Below are positions 16,689 to 27,000 of a DNA stretch of 64,000 nt, in pieces (position 1 is the first letter of the stretch; every line of letters begins with the position of its first letter). The notes under the pieces were generated by a model. That model was not told the DNA's origin. It worked only from the letters and a program-made list of their open reading frames with translations, and ran no database searches. The DNA is taken from contig JAUIAH010000004.1 of assembly GCA_030425385.1 (NCBI GenBank), positions 124,001-188,000 of the forward strand, read 5' to 3'. This DNA comes from Verrucomicrobiia bacterium (GTDB lineage Bacteria > Verrucomicrobiota > Verrucomicrobiia > Verrucomicrobiales > DEV007). A program made the position numbers and the translations under genes.

Positions 16689-17660
16689 TTAGAGACGAGC
16701 TTGGATCATCGTTTCTAGCTTCACGATGTCCTTGGCAAAGTTGCGAATGCCTTCGGCTGTCTTCTCAGTCGCCATGGCATCTTCGTTGAGCATCCAGCGA
16801 AAGGTGGATTCGTCCATGGCGATCTTGTCGAGATCTTTGGCTTGGGACGCGGCCGCGCTGAGCCTTTGTTCGATGGGCTCATAGGCATTCTGGAGTTCTT
16901 CTAACAAATTTGGCGAAATGGTTAGGAGATCGCATCCTGCGAGTTCGAGAATTTCGCCGATGTTGCGGAAGCTGGCGCCCATCACTTCAGTCTTGTAGCC
17001 GAACTTTTTGTAGTAGTCGTAGATCGATCGGACCGAGAGGACACCTGGGTCCTCGGCGGGTTCATATGTCTTCCCGGTTTCCGCCTTGTACCAATCCATG
17101 ATGCGCCCGACAAAGGGTGAGATCAAGGTGACCCCGGCTTCGGCGCAATGCACTGCTTGGGCCATGGAGAAGAGCAGGGTCAGATTGCAATGAATGCCTT
17201 CCTTCTCAAGCTCGGCAGCGGCGTTGATGCCTTCCCAGGTGGAGGCGATCTTGATGAGGATCCGATCTCGACTGATGCCATTGCGTTCGTAGAGCGCGAT
17301 GATGTCTCGCGCTTTCCTCATAGTGCCCTCGGTATCGAACGAAAGGCGGGCGTCCACCTCGGTCGATACCCGCCCTGGCACAATCTCAAGAATCTTGGTT
17401 CCAAAGCGCACGAGAAGGGCGTCGATGATGGCTTCAACTCGTTTCGTTTCGGGCAGACTGGAATCGTCCGCCTCTTTGATCGCGTCGTCCACGAGCCCTG
17501 CGTAGTCCTCCTTGGAGGCGGCTTTCAGAATCAGTGTTGGATTGGTAGTGGCGTCACGCGGCGCGTATTCTACGATCGATTGGAAGTCGCCTGTGTCCGC
17601 CACGACGGTGGTGAGGGCCTTCAATTGGTCGAGTTGTGAGGGTGAGGCGTCTGCAGTCAT
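16689..17660 (-). CDS. tal: Transaldolase
   Basis: The 323-residue cytoplasmic enzyme transfers a dihydroxyacetone unit between sedoheptulose-7-phosphate and glyceraldehyde-3-phosphate in the non-oxidative pentose phosphate pathway. The TalB-type signatures are clear: [10 protein letters not shown] near the N-terminus, the Schiff-base lysine in [12 protein letters not shown], and [20 protein letters not shown]. The length matches TalB. The same frame stays open far upstream, but the start is the ATG at 17660 ([11 protein letters not shown]), because family similarity begins there and upstream codons overlap the transporter gene. It lies 29 bases after the MFS gene and is probably co-transcribed with it and the dehydrogenase. 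Confidence 0.95.
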   Translation of the reverse strand: MTADASPSQLDQLKALTTVVADTGDFQSIVEYAPRDATTNPTLILKAASKEDYAGLVDDAIKEADDSSLPETKRVEAIIDALLVRFGTKILEIVPGRVSTEVDARLSFDTEGTMRKARDIIALYERNGISRDRILIKIASTWEGINAAAELEKEGIHCNLTLLFSMAQAVHCAEAGVTLISPFVGRIMDWYKAETGKTYEPAEDPGVLSVRSIYDYYKKFGYKTEVMGASFRNIGEILELAGCDLLTISPNLLEELQNAYEPIEQRLSAAASQAKDLDKIAMDESTFRWMLNEDAMATEKTAEGIRNFAKDIVKLETMIQARL

Positions 17661-17689
17661 GGGAACAATTTGAAGCGTTTGGGAGCGAT

Positions 17690-18970
17690 TTAAACCACTT
17701 TCTGTTCGGGATGCTTGTTTGCGGACTTCGGCGGGCGTCGATAGACGATCATGGCACAAAGGAATGACAGGATGCCAAACGTGGCCACCGTCCAGCATAT
17801 GGTTTGGTAACGTTGTAAGAGTGCGGTCTCGGATTTGAAGAGGCCTCCCGCGTACATCAGAATCACATAACCGAGATAGCCCACGGTATCGGCCAGGTAC
17901 ATGAGGAACGCCATGTTCCCTTTGTCGCGCGTGAGAGCGACAAGGCGCTCGAAGACCGTCGTGTGGACGACCACGTAGGGCAGATATAATCCGAGCCCTG
18001 TCAGAACCATGAAGAGAAAGCCTGATAAGGTCCCATTCTGCAGACCGATCAGGGCGAAGGCGACGATCCCGAAACCCACGATGCCCATGGCTAGCGAGGT
18101 GAGGAGGGCGCGGTGATTGTTCTGAATGATGACTACGAGTCCGCTTAAGAGCGTCACGGCGACGGCGACGATGGTTTCTGATTTCGCAAAGATATCTGGC
18201 TCGCCCTCGGTGCCTAACGCTGTCCACAATTCGACAGCGAAATCGTCTCGCAGGGTTCTCAGGATGGTGATGAGGAGGAAACCGACGATGATGCATCCCA
18301 AGCCGAGACCGTGCCGTTGGATCCAGGCGAGCCGATCAGAGCGCGTCATGGGTTCTCGTGGGGCCCGATGAATGACATCCGCTTCGGTAGGATGCGGGAT
18401 CTGGGCTAACATGCCTACAAAGAGGAGGAGGGGAAGGAGAAAGATGAGGCCAGCAATGGCGGGCATCCAGGTCTCGGAGATGCCGGATTGGAGAAGCCAG
18501 GCGCCGACCGATTTCACAAAGCCCGAGGCAAAGATGAAACTGGCGCATAAGCCTGCGACGAAGGCTTCGGTCAGGCGGCGTCCTTCAAGGAAACCCGCGA
18601 CGAGTCCGTAAACCATCCCTAACGGAAGCCCATTGAGAAAGAGGCAGACGATCTTAAAGGGCTGCGGGACGAGGCCGAAGGCGACCAGGGCCAGTTCTGC
18701 TAAGCCGATCAATCCTAACAAGACCACTGCACGACGTTCGGCGGTCATCTCGGAAATGACCTTGATGCCGATGAACTTCGAGAGCATGTAGCCGAAGACC
18801 TGGGCGGCGACGAGGCTCGCCTTGACTCCAGGTTCAAAGGGATCCGTGTCGTAGGTGGCCGCGGTGAAGGGTTTCCGAAACCCGTACATGCAGGCATAGG
18901 TCCCGAAGGAGGCAGCCATGCACCAGATGGTGAGAAAGAGTGGATTGGTGAGCCAACGTTTGAGAGTCAT
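17690..18970 (-). CDS. MFS-type membrane carrier (DUF5690-like)
   Basis: The 426-residue integral membrane protein has about 12 hydrophobic segments and an MFS-like layout. Its start, [20 protein letters not shown] followed by [12 protein letters not shown], matches the DUF5690 family as I remember it. It sits between a zinc alcohol dehydrogenase (40 bases upstream) and transaldolase (29 bases downstream) on the same strand. Next to the divergent phosphonate-type HD oxygenase, it could import an organophosphonate or export a product, but the substrate cannot be read from sequence. Confidence 0.75.
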   Translation of the reverse strand: MTLKRWLTNPLFLTIWCMAASFGTYACMYGFRKPFTAATYDTDPFEPGVKASLVAAQVFGYMLSKFIGIKVISEMTAERRAVVLLGLIGLAELALVAFGLVPQPFKIVCLFLNGLPLGMVYGLVAGFLEGRRLTEAFVAGLCASFIFASGFVKSVGAWLLQSGISETWMPAIAGLIFLLPLLLFVGMLAQIPHPTEADVIHRAPREPMTRSDRLAWIQRHGLGLGCIIVGFLLITILRTLRDDFAVELWTALGTEGEPDIFAKSETIVAVAVTLLSGLVVIIQNNHRALLTSLAMGIVGFGIVAFALIGLQNGTLSGFLFMVLTGLGLYLPYVVVHTTVFERLVALTRDKGNMAFLMYLADTVGYLGYVILMYAGGLFKSETALLQRYQTICWTVATFGILSFLCAMIVYRRPPKSANKHPEQKVV

Positions 18971-19010
18971 GGGAAGAGAATGGAAGAGGGGGTGACGGCT
19001 TGGCTTGATT

Positions 19011-20102
19011 TCATGGTGACAACTTTGAAGCGTTTGTCATGCCAGGGGCGATGGCGACTCGCGCCCAACGGCGATCTTGGGCGCAGGCAAAGGCGGCGTC
19101 CAGGGCCGTCAGCGGATGAGGTGAGGACACCAGCCGGTCCCACGGGTATTTGGCGGCGTGCTGCTCAAGGAAGGCGATGCCACGCTGCAAATGGGCTGGC
19201 GCGTAGTTATGGAGGCCAATCATGGTGAGGCACTTGCGGATGAACGTCTCGCCAGTGAGTTCCAGAGAGCTCTCGGGGTGCACGAGACCTGCGAGGGAGT
19301 AGAGCCCACCTGGGCGCAGAACGCGGACACCTTCGGCGATCACTGCGGGCGTGCCGGCCACTTCAATCACGGCATCGATCGACTGAGAAGGTATGCTAGC
19401 ACTAGTCGCATAGGTGGCCGTTGCCCCAAAGATGCTGGCGAGCTCGCGTCGGGAGGGTTCGGGGTCGACGACGTGAGCCCGGCGCCCCGAAGCCTGTAGA
19501 AGGCAGGCTCCATAGATGCCTAACAAACCAGCACCTTGGATGAGAATCTCCTCATGGGTATCAGTGAGGACATCCAGCACATTCACCATCGTTGCCAGGG
19601 CGCAATTGGCCGGAGCGGCCATCGCATCAGTCACCACGTCGGGGAGCGGTATGATCTTCGTGCCGTCCTGAAGATGAAGATGACTAGCAAAGCACCCATT
19701 CAGGCCTAACCTTTCATCGGCTGCCGCGTGGCCATATTTGAAGAGCCTCTCGCATTTCTGCGGGAGGGTCCACTCGTTACAAGCGGCGCAGTGGCCGCAG
19801 GAATCGGCCAGTGTCCAGGTGACTCGTTTTCCTAACAACGCCGGATCTCGCTCAGCGCCTAACTGAACGACATGCCCCACGCCTTCATGTCCCAGCACGG
19901 CAGGAGAAGGGGTCGAGCGACGTCCGCAGTAGGTGTGCAGATCCGATCCGCAAATGGTGGCGAGAGTCACGGCGACGAGCGCGTCTCTCGGTCCCAGGGC
20001 CATCTCAACGGATCGAGTGTCTAGTCGGAAGGGGCGTCCGGCGCCTTCGAACACCATCCGAGAGATGGGCAGGATTGTCTTGCCTAGGTTGTCACTTTGC
20101 AT
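19011..20102 (-). CDS. Zinc alcohol dehydrogenase, phosphonate-locus type
   Basis: The 363-residue medium-chain dehydrogenase has the catalytic zinc site (ATICGSDLHTY and GHEGVGHV), the four-cysteine structural zinc loop (CGHCAACNEWTLPQKC), and a Rossmann domain beginning ILIQGAGLLGIYGACL. It resembles the alcohol dehydrogenases proposed for phosphonate catabolism (TIGR03366 type). The ATG at 20102 is chosen because it leaves a short divergent intergenic space to the HD-oxygenase gene; the reading frame runs open further upstream. The divergent oxygenase supports the phosphonate link. The actual alcohol substrate is unknown. Confidence 0.8.
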   Translation of the reverse strand: MQSDNLGKTILPISRMVFEGAGRPFRLDTRSVEMALGPRDALVAVTLATICGSDLHTYCGRRSTPSPAVLGHEGVGHVVQLGAERDPALLGKRVTWTLADSCGHCAACNEWTLPQKCERLFKYGHAAADERLGLNGCFASHLHLQDGTKIIPLPDVVTDAMAAPANCALATMVNVLDVLTDTHEEILIQGAGLLGIYGACLLQASGRRAHVVDPEPSRRELASIFGATATYATSASIPSQSIDAVIEVAGTPAVIAEGVRVLRPGGLYSLAGLVHPESSLELTGETFIRKCLTMIGLHNYAPAHLQRGIAFLEQHAAKYPWDRLVSSPHPLTALDAAFACAQDRRWARVAIAPGMTNASKLSP

Positions 20103-20130
20103 GCGGCGATGAGCGGCTATCGTTTCAGGC

Positions 20131-20676
20131 ATGTCTGATGTCGTCGATACCATAGTGCGGCTCTTTGAGGAGCGGGGCGCGGGTCCGTACGGAGAAGAAG
20201 TCGTCACTCAGTTGCAGCATGCCCTGCAGAGTGCGGCACTGGCGGAAGAGGCGCAGGCGGGGGCCTCGTTGATCGCCGCGGCGCTCTTGCATGACATTGG
20301 CCACATCATGGAGGAAGCAGATACTCCAAGCCGCGGAGACAGTCTTGATGATGCCCACGAGTATCGTGCCCATGGTTGGCTGAGAGAGCACTTTGGTCAG
20401 CGGGTGGCGGAGCCTGTTCGTTTGCATGTGCTCGCCAAGCGCTACCTCTGTTCGGTCGATGAGGGTTATGTGAGGAAATTGTCGCCCACGTCGCATCAGA
20501 GTTTCCTCGATCAGGGTGGGCCTATGAATGCGGAGGAGCGTGAGGCATTTGAGGCGGAGCCTGCCTATGAGGATGCCCTTACGCTGCGGCGCTGGGACGA
20601 CCAAGCCAAAGATCCCAATGGTGAGCCACCTGCGCTCGCTCACTTCGTGCCCTATTTGCGAGAAGCGTTGATTTGA
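20131..20676 (+). CDS. PhnZ/TmpB-like HD-domain mixed-valent di-iron oxygenase
   Basis: The 181-residue cytoplasmic protein matches the phosphonate-degradation HD oxygenases, which use a Fe(II)/Fe(III) pair to cleave the C-P bond of alpha-hydroxy phosphonates. The key residues are at the right spacing: Tyr20, Glu23 and His30 correspond to the gating Tyr/Glu and first ligand of PhnZ (Tyr24, Glu27, His34). LLHDIGH supplies His54, Asp55 and His58, and further ligands lie at His76, near His99, and in RRWDDQAKDP. This pattern argues for an oxygenase rather than a phosphohydrolase. It is divergent from the dehydrogenase gene and convergent with alr. No phnY hydroxylase is in the window. Confidence 0.85.
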   Translation: MSDVVDTIVRLFEERGAGPYGEEVVTQLQHALQSAALAEEAQAGASLIAAALLHDIGHIMEEADTPSRGDSLDDAHEYRAHGWLREHFGQRVAEPVRLHVLAKRYLCSVDEGYVRKLSPTSHQSFLDQGGPMNAEEREAFEAEPAYEDALTLRRWDDQAKDPNGEPPALAHFVPYLREALI

Positions 20677-20682
20677 TGGGCG

Positions 20683-21834
20683 TTAGGCGTTCGTGAAGAC
20701 GACGCGTGGCACGCGTTTGGTGATGCTTGTGAGGATTTCCCACGGGATGGTGCCTGATTTCGAGGCGATCTCGGCGACGCTGATGGTCGCTGAGTGCTGT
20801 TGCCCGTAGACGACCACTTCGGTGCCAGGGGAAACGTCTGGATTGACCTGGCTGACATCGACCATGATCTGATCCATGGTCACTCGGCCTAACAACGGAC
20901 AGCGATGACCATGAATGAGGACGCTGGTCTCTCGTCCGCTCAGCGCTCGCGGGTAGCCGTCTCCATAACCGATTCCCAACGTCGCGACCGTCGTCACAGT
21001 GGGCGTGATGAACGTGCGCCCGTAACTGATCCCGCGCCCGGGTGGAAGGGTGCGAACGAGTCGGACGCGCGTCTTGAGCGTCAGGACGGGTTTGAGAGCT
21101 GGCTGATCCGCCGCTACGGGAGCGATGCCGTAGAGCATCAGTCCGGGGCGGAGGAGTGTCTTGTAAGACGGCGTTTGAGGATACCCCATCACGCCAGCGC
21201 TATTGCGAATATGTACGATTGGGCGCTCGTGCTCTGGCCAACATGTCAGGGCCTCTTCTATCAAATGCTCAAAGGAGGTGAGTTGTTCAAGGGTGAAATC
21301 CGTGTCTTCGTCAGCCGATGGCAAATGACTCGCCAAACCGCGAACGCGCAGGTGAGCCATGGCCTGCGCGGCTCGGCAGAGATTGGGGAAGGCCGTTTCC
21401 AAGCAACCCAGGCGTCCCATGCCCGTATCCACCATGAGGTGGACTTGGGCCTGGCATTGTTGTGCAGCGGCGACCTGTGAAGCGGTTTCGAGCTCTGAGA
21501 GGGTGGAAATGGATAGGTGCCAGCCTTGCTGGAGGATCTCTGGAAGATCATGGGGCAAGGCGGCGCCCATGAGAAGAATGGGGGGACAGGCCGTTCCGAG
21601 CGTTCGGTGTAAGGTGCGTGCTTCTGATAGGGTGGCGACGCCCAAGGCATCGACTTCTGCTGTCAGGGCGGAGGCGATCGTCTCCAAACCGTGGCCATAG
21701 GCGTCCGCCTTGACCACGGCCATGATGCCAGCGTGGGGTTGGCGTGCCCGTACGACGTTCAAATTATGGTCGAGGGCACCCAGGTCAATCTCTGCCCAAG
21801 TGCGCTCACGGGCCTGCTCCGCTGGGTCCGTCAT
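20683..21834 (-). CDS. alr: Alanine racemase
   Basis: The 383-residue PLP enzyme interconverts L- and D-alanine for peptidoglycan. The PLP lysine lies in the classical motif AVVKADAYGHG near residue 42, the catalytic tyrosine in ISYGRTFITP in the C-terminal beta domain, and the N-terminus reads RTWAEIDLGALDHNL. The length is typical. It follows the sulfatase gene by five bases on the same strand, forming a short operon with it, and ends only six bases from the convergent HD-oxygenase gene. Confidence 0.95.
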   Translation of the reverse strand: MTDPAEQARERTWAEIDLGALDHNLNVVRARQPHAGIMAVVKADAYGHGLETIASALTAEVDALGVATLSEARTLHRTLGTACPPILLMGAALPHDLPEILQQGWHLSISTLSELETASQVAAAQQCQAQVHLMVDTGMGRLGCLETAFPNLCRAAQAMAHLRVRGLASHLPSADEDTDFTLEQLTSFEHLIEEALTCWPEHERPIVHIRNSAGVMGYPQTPSYKTLLRPGLMLYGIAPVAADQPALKPVLTLKTRVRLVRTLPPGRGISYGRTFITPTVTTVATLGIGYGDGYPRALSGRETSVLIHGHRCPLLGRVTMDQIMVDVSQVNPDVSPGTEVVVYGQQHSATISVAEIASKSGTIPWEILTSITKRVPRVVFTNA

Positions 21835-21839
21835 GGATC

Positions 21840-23219
21840 CTAACGCTTTGCGAAGCGAGGTTTCGGCACGGGAGCCTGAACCGCTCCTCGCCAGGCCTTG
21901 AGTTGGGTGTGAAGGGCCTGCGCCTTCTCGGGATGAGCCTTGGCGAGATTCGTCGATTCACCGATGTCCTCACGCAAATGATAGAGTTCGAGAGCGTTGT
22001 CCTCGAAATACTCATGCAATTTCCAATCGCCCACGCGGATCACCCCGACGGGGCGGGAGCGGAACAGGGGATCGCGTTGCTCATCGTGCACGCCACGGTA
22101 CGATTGTAGGTAGGCGGGAAAGTGCCAGAACAGGGGGCGTTCCCCCAAGGTCTCGATTTCGCCTTTGAGAAGCGGGACGAGACTGATCCCATCCACGGTT
22201 TGGTCGGGCAGTGCTGCCTCGGCGAATGCGCACAGCGTGGGGAAGAGATCGACGCCGGTGATCGGTTCGGCGGTCTTTCCAGGGGCGATCACGCCAGGCC
22301 AATGCGCGAAGAAGGGGACGCGGATGCCGCCTTCGTAGTAGGTCCCCTTGTAGCCCTTCAAGGGAGCCATGTCGGTGGCGGGGCCGTAGCCGCCGTTGTC
22401 TGAATAGAAGAGAATCAGAGTTTTCTCACGGAGTTGAAGCTTCTGTAAGGTGGCTAGCAGTTTGCCGACGCCGTCATCGACGGCCTGGATCATGGTGGCC
22501 ATGGCTGCGTGCTGGTGCAGGGAGCCTTTCGCTTTGGCCTCATACTTCGCGAGGAGTTCTTTCTTTGCGTGCAATGGTGTGTGGACGGCAAAGTGGGAGA
22601 GGTAAGCCAGCCAGGGACGCTTGCCGCTGGATTCGATGAAGGCGATCACCTCGTCGGTGAGTCGGTCAGTGAGGTATTCGTCAGGGTTGGCTTCCTCCAA
22701 ACCGGGAGCCTTGGGATGGGGAGGGTAGTAGCCGCGGGGTGGGCTTCCCCGTTTGTCTCCCCCCACATTGACATCGAAACCGTAGGATTTGGGATCCTCA
22801 CTGAGATGCCATTTCCCGAAGATGCCTGTGCGATACCCGGTTTCCTGGATTTGCTGAGCCCAGGTACGGATGTTAGGGTCAAGCACGTCCACCCCGGGGA
22901 TGTGTTCAAGAAGGCGGTCTTTGGCTTTGCCGCGTGGGGTGGTGCCCACGTTGTAGACCTCGTGCCGGGGCGTGTATTGCCCTGAAAGAAGGCAGGCACG
23001 CGATGGGGCGCAATTGGCTGCGGCGGCGTAGGCATCGGTGAAGATCAAGCTCTCCGCTGCCAGGCGGTCGAGGTGTGGAGTCTCATAGAAATCTGATCCC
23101 ATGAAGCCCGTGTCCTTCCATCCCAAGTCATCCAAGTAGATGAAGAGGATATTCGGTTTCTCAGCGCAGGCGGAGCCGATGAGCGCTGCGAGCAGCCAGA
23201 GAATAAGTGATCGAATCAT
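21840..23219 (-). CDS. Secreted arylsulfatase-type sulfatase
   Basis: The 459-residue exported enzyme has a signal peptide (residues 1-19, ending GSACA) and a type I sulfatase domain. The formylglycine motif CAPSR lies near residue 70 in AANCAPSRACLLSGQYTPRH, which an anaerobic or FGE-type maturase would convert. The metal-binding start PNILFIYLDDLGW and the C-terminal FYSDNGGYGP are also present. It probably removes sulfate esters from polysaccharides, a common niche of verrucomicrobia, though no glycoside hydrolase is nearby. It lies 48 bases after the DUF3817 gene and five before alr. Confidence 0.92.
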   Translation of the reverse strand: MIRSLILWLLAALIGSACAEKPNILFIYLDDLGWKDTGFMGSDFYETPHLDRLAAESLIFTDAYAAAANCAPSRACLLSGQYTPRHEVYNVGTTPRGKAKDRLLEHIPGVDVLDPNIRTWAQQIQETGYRTGIFGKWHLSEDPKSYGFDVNVGGDKRGSPPRGYYPPHPKAPGLEEANPDEYLTDRLTDEVIAFIESSGKRPWLAYLSHFAVHTPLHAKKELLAKYEAKAKGSLHQHAAMATMIQAVDDGVGKLLATLQKLQLREKTLILFYSDNGGYGPATDMAPLKGYKGTYYEGGIRVPFFAHWPGVIAPGKTAEPITGVDLFPTLCAFAEAALPDQTVDGISLVPLLKGEIETLGERPLFWHFPAYLQSYRGVHDEQRDPLFRSRPVGVIRVGDWKLHEYFEDNALELYHLREDIGESTNLAKAHPEKAQALHTQLKAWRGAVQAPVPKPRFAKR

Positions 23220-23267
23220 GCGTAACGGTTTACCCTGAAGGCGAGGTGCCTGTCATCCCAACTCTAC

Positions 23268-23840
23268 CTACTTAGAGGAGATCATCTCCCAGACCATCCC
23301 GAAGTAGGGGATCGAAAGGAGTGCAACGCTTAGGCCCACAAAGAGGCGGAGGGGCATCGCGGCGAAGGCGAGCGCAAAGCCGCACGCCACGGCACCCGTT
23401 GTCCAGCAGAGTGAGGACTGGAGGAAGTGCGGGTCCATGGCTGGTGGAGACTGGCGAGCCAAGAAGACCGTCAGGCCTACGAGAAGAAGAGCGACGGCAA
23501 CGAGGATGGACACGAGAGCTTGAGGGAGCGATTTCCGGCTATGGGGGAGACGGTGATGAAAGAGGAAGGGACCGAAGGGAAGCACGGCAGAGAGCATGCC
23601 AAGAATGCCGGTCCCGGCGCTCAGATGCTTTGCACGGATCGCTTGGGCAAGCAGGAAGAGCAGCACCATGAAGAGGAGTCCGTGCAGCATGCCAACGATG
23701 GACACGGCCATGGGAAGCCCAGCGAAGTATTTCGCGGGCATGGCCGCACCGAAGAGAAGCAAGGTTGAGGTGCCTTCGGCGAGACCGAGCGACGGCAACC
23801 ACGAGAGGAGAGACTTTTCAGATCCTGAAGCGTCGGACAT
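23268..23840 (-). CDS. DUF3817-type integral membrane protein
   Basis: The 190-residue protein has five or six hydrophobic segments. The N-terminal part, GLAEGTSTLLLFGAAMPAKY followed by VGMLHGLLFMVLLFLLAQ, is the pattern of DUF3817 (YdzA-like) membrane proteins, whose function is unknown. The C-terminal ~80 residues add two or three more helices, making it longer than the ~100-residue family core. The ATG at 23840 is preferred over one five codons upstream (23855). It is the first gene of the leftward run with the sulfatase and alr. Confidence 0.7.
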   Translation of the reverse strand: MSDASGSEKSLLSWLPSLGLAEGTSTLLLFGAAMPAKYFAGLPMAVSIVGMLHGLLFMVLLFLLAQAIRAKHLSAGTGILGMLSAVLPFGPFLFHHRLPHSRKSLPQALVSILVAVALLLVGLTVFLARQSPPAMDPHFLQSSLCWTTGAVACGFALAFAAMPLRLFVGLSVALLSIPYFGMVWEMISSK

Positions 23841-23871
23841 GACGACCACTGGCATTGGAGTGTGCGGGTCT

Positions 23872-23894
23872 CAACCAGGGAGATGTTCTGGTTG
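23872..23894. promoter_or_regulatory. Inverted repeat in the divergent promoter region
   Basis: CAACCAG and CTGGTTG form a perfect 7-bp inverted repeat separated by nine bases. It lies in the ~180-base space between the leftward DUF3817 gene and the rightward ferredoxin oxidoreductase gene. The layout fits a dimeric regulator site, but no known consensus is matched. Confidence 0.3.
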
Positions 23895-24020
23895 CTGCGG
23901 AAATTGTAGTCGCCTGAAAGCTTATCCCTTCGCGGGAAGCGATTCCACTTGAGTTCCGAGCTGTCTTTCCGAAGTCTGGAGGCAATCGAATTCAAATCTA
24001 ATCCTAGCCCACCCGCTACT

Positions 24021-27000
24021 ATGTCTCAGGAAACTATTGATCCTCCCAATTCCCAAGGTGCTGACACCCAACAGCCTAAGTATCCTGGCATCCGCATCAC
24101 CTGCAACGGAAACACGCTCGTGGCCAAGTATGTGGAGACCCGTATCACAGAAGGGGGGGTCTTCTATCCGATCACGCCATCGACGGAAGGGGGCGAGCTT
24201 TACCAACAATCGTTTGCCCAGGGGGAACTGGATGTTTGGGGCAATCAGAAAGTGGCGATCGAGACGGAGGGTGAGCACGCGGCCCAGGGCGGAGCGACGG
24301 CGTTGGCGGTCACGGGGCGTCGCGTGGTGAATTTCACGTCGGGGCAGGGGTTGGCCTACGCCATGGAGCAGTACTATCACGCCCCGGGGAAGAGTTCGAC
24401 CATGGTGTTAGAAGTGGGCGCACGTGCCCTCACCAAACATGCCTTGAATGTGCACTGTGGGCACGATGACATCTATGCAGCGCTCGATACTGGATGGACG
24501 ATTCTCTTTGCCAAGGATGCGCAGCAGGCAGCGGACCAGGCGGTCATCCTGCGCCGTGTGAATGAGTTGGCGTTGAATCCTGGCATGAATGTCCAGGATG
24601 GCATGTTGACGACGCACTCGGAGCGCGCCTGGCTCATGCCGGAGGCGGACTTCCTACGCGAGTTTCTTGGCGACGCGCGCGATGAGATCGATTGCCCGAC
24701 GGAGACGCAGAAAGAACTCTTCGGACCCCGCAGGCGACGCGTGCCTGCGATGATGGATCTGAAGAACCCGCTCTTGTTAGGCCCAGTGCAGAACCAAGAG
24801 CATCACATGAATGGCGTGGTGGCGCGGCGGAACAATTGGAATGAGCCCATCCTGGATTTCCTGCAAGAGGCTTATGATAAATTCGCTGAACTGACAGGAC
24901 GTCGCTATGGGTTCATTGATCAGTATAAGTGTGAGGATGCGGATACGGTCTTTGTCAGTCTCGGCTGTGCAGCGGAGAACATTGAGGAGGCCTGTGACTA
25001 CCTGCGTGACCAACGCAATGCGAAGGTGGGCTCCATTCATGTCAATGTGATCCGGCCGTTCCCCGAGGCAGCCCTTGTCGAGGCGCTGCGCGGGAAGAAG
25101 CAGGTCATCATCATTGAGCGGACGGATGAGGGCATGGCAGGGGATAATCCGTTAGGGCGTGATATCCGCGTCGCCTTGACGAAAGCGGCGGAAGCACACA
25201 AGGGTGTCAACAACACGGTGGGGGCGATCGCTCCCGAGGACATGCCGCGTCTCTTTGGGGGTTCCTACGGGATTGGGTCTCGCGATTTCCGTCCTGAGCA
25301 TACTTTGGGTGCGTATGAATTTGCCACGGGCGCCACGGCGCGCACGGATGGAAAGAAAGCTTCGGATGGTGTGAATTACTTTGTGTTAGGGGTGGATCAT
25401 CCTTATGCTGTCATTTCCAAAGACACGCCTTCACTCCTGCCTGAAGGAGCCATCGCAGCGCGTTTCCATTCCATCGGTGGGTGGGGGATGATCACCACTG
25501 GAAAGAACCTTGGTGAAATTGTGGGGGAATTTGGGCAGATGCTCAAGGAGGAGAGCGGTCAAGAGAGTCTCTTCGTCAATGCGAATCCGAAGTACGGATC
25601 AGAGAAGAAAGGAGCGCCAACGAACTATTACTTGGTGGCAGCTCCAAGGCCCGTTCGCGTGAATTGCGAGCTGAACCACGTGGACATCGTCCTCTGCTGT
25701 GATCCGAAGGCTTTCACGCACACCAACCCTCTCGCGGGTTTGAAGCCGGGTGGGGCGCTCGTATGGGAGTCAAGCGAAGACCCTGAAATGGCGTGGAAAC
25801 GGATTCCCAAGAAATACCGTGATTTCGTGAAGGAGAACAAGATTCGGGTCTTCATCCTTCCTGGCTTTGCAATCGCCAAAGCGGCGACGGAACGGCCCGA
25901 CCTCCAATTGCGGATGCAGGGAAATTCCTTTCTTGGAGCCTTCTTCAAGGTGTCACCTTTCTTCAAGGTCTTCGGCATTGATGAATCTAAGTATGACGAA
26001 GTTGTTAGAGCGCAATATGTGAGGAAATTTGGTCGATTTGGTGACGCCGTGGTTGAGTCGAACATGAAAGTCATGCACGAGGGATTCAGCCGTGTGCAAG
26101 AGATCGCGTATGGTGAGATTGACGATGAGGATCGTTCGAGCATGCGATTGGATCCGCTCATGCCAGATGGTTCTCATGAGATCTTGCCAACGGCAGGTTG
26201 TGGCCTCCCGGGGTTGAGCCAGCTCAAGGCTCCTGGTGATCAGATTCCCAAGCACCCGGTGCAAACGTTAGCGAAGTTTGATGGGGAGTATCGCAATGGC
26301 TTGGGTTATCATCAGCCCGCTGGTGCGTTGGCTTCGGTCGGAGTGATGGCTGCGGGCACGGGAGCCACCGCTTCCAAGTACGTCGCTCGTCGCGAAACGC
26401 CTCTCTACATCCCGGAGAATTGCACGCAATGCATGGAGTGCATCACAGCTTGTCCGGACACCGCACTGCCGAATACAGCGCAGGAGGTATCGACCATTCT
26501 CACGACCATGGTTCGCAACTATGTGAAGGATGCGGACCAACGGAAGCTCATGATCAAGGCCTTGCCCGGCGTCGAAGAACGCGCGCGGGGGAAGATGAAC
26601 GCGGCGATCGAAGCCAAGGAGAAGACGACATTTCAAGAGATCATTCGCGAAGAGGTTACGGGACTGAATGGCGGCATTGCGCAGGAGGCGAAGGACGAGC
26701 TCTTTGCCATTCTTGAGCACGTGCCCATTGCCTACAACAAGGTCCCGGCAATCTTCAAATCTGTGGAGAAGAAGAAGCCTGGTCACGGGGGTGTCTTCTC
26801 GATCTTTGTCAGTGATCTGTGCAAAGGTTGTGGGGAATGTGTGGAACAATGTGGGGATCACGGGGCGCTTGTCATGGTGCCCGATACGGAAGAGCTCAAC
26901 CAGACCCTCACCAGTGCGCAAATCTTCTCGCGTCTCCTGCCCGATACGCCTCAGAAATATCTCGGACTCTATCAAGATGACGCCCCGGAAGATTCGCGTC

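Noticed and set aside
17661-18296. Upstream extension of the transaldolase frame to 535 residues
   Set aside because: Family similarity starts at the ATG at 17660. The extra 211 codons overlap the MFS gene in another frame and look like Arg/His-rich shadow sequence.
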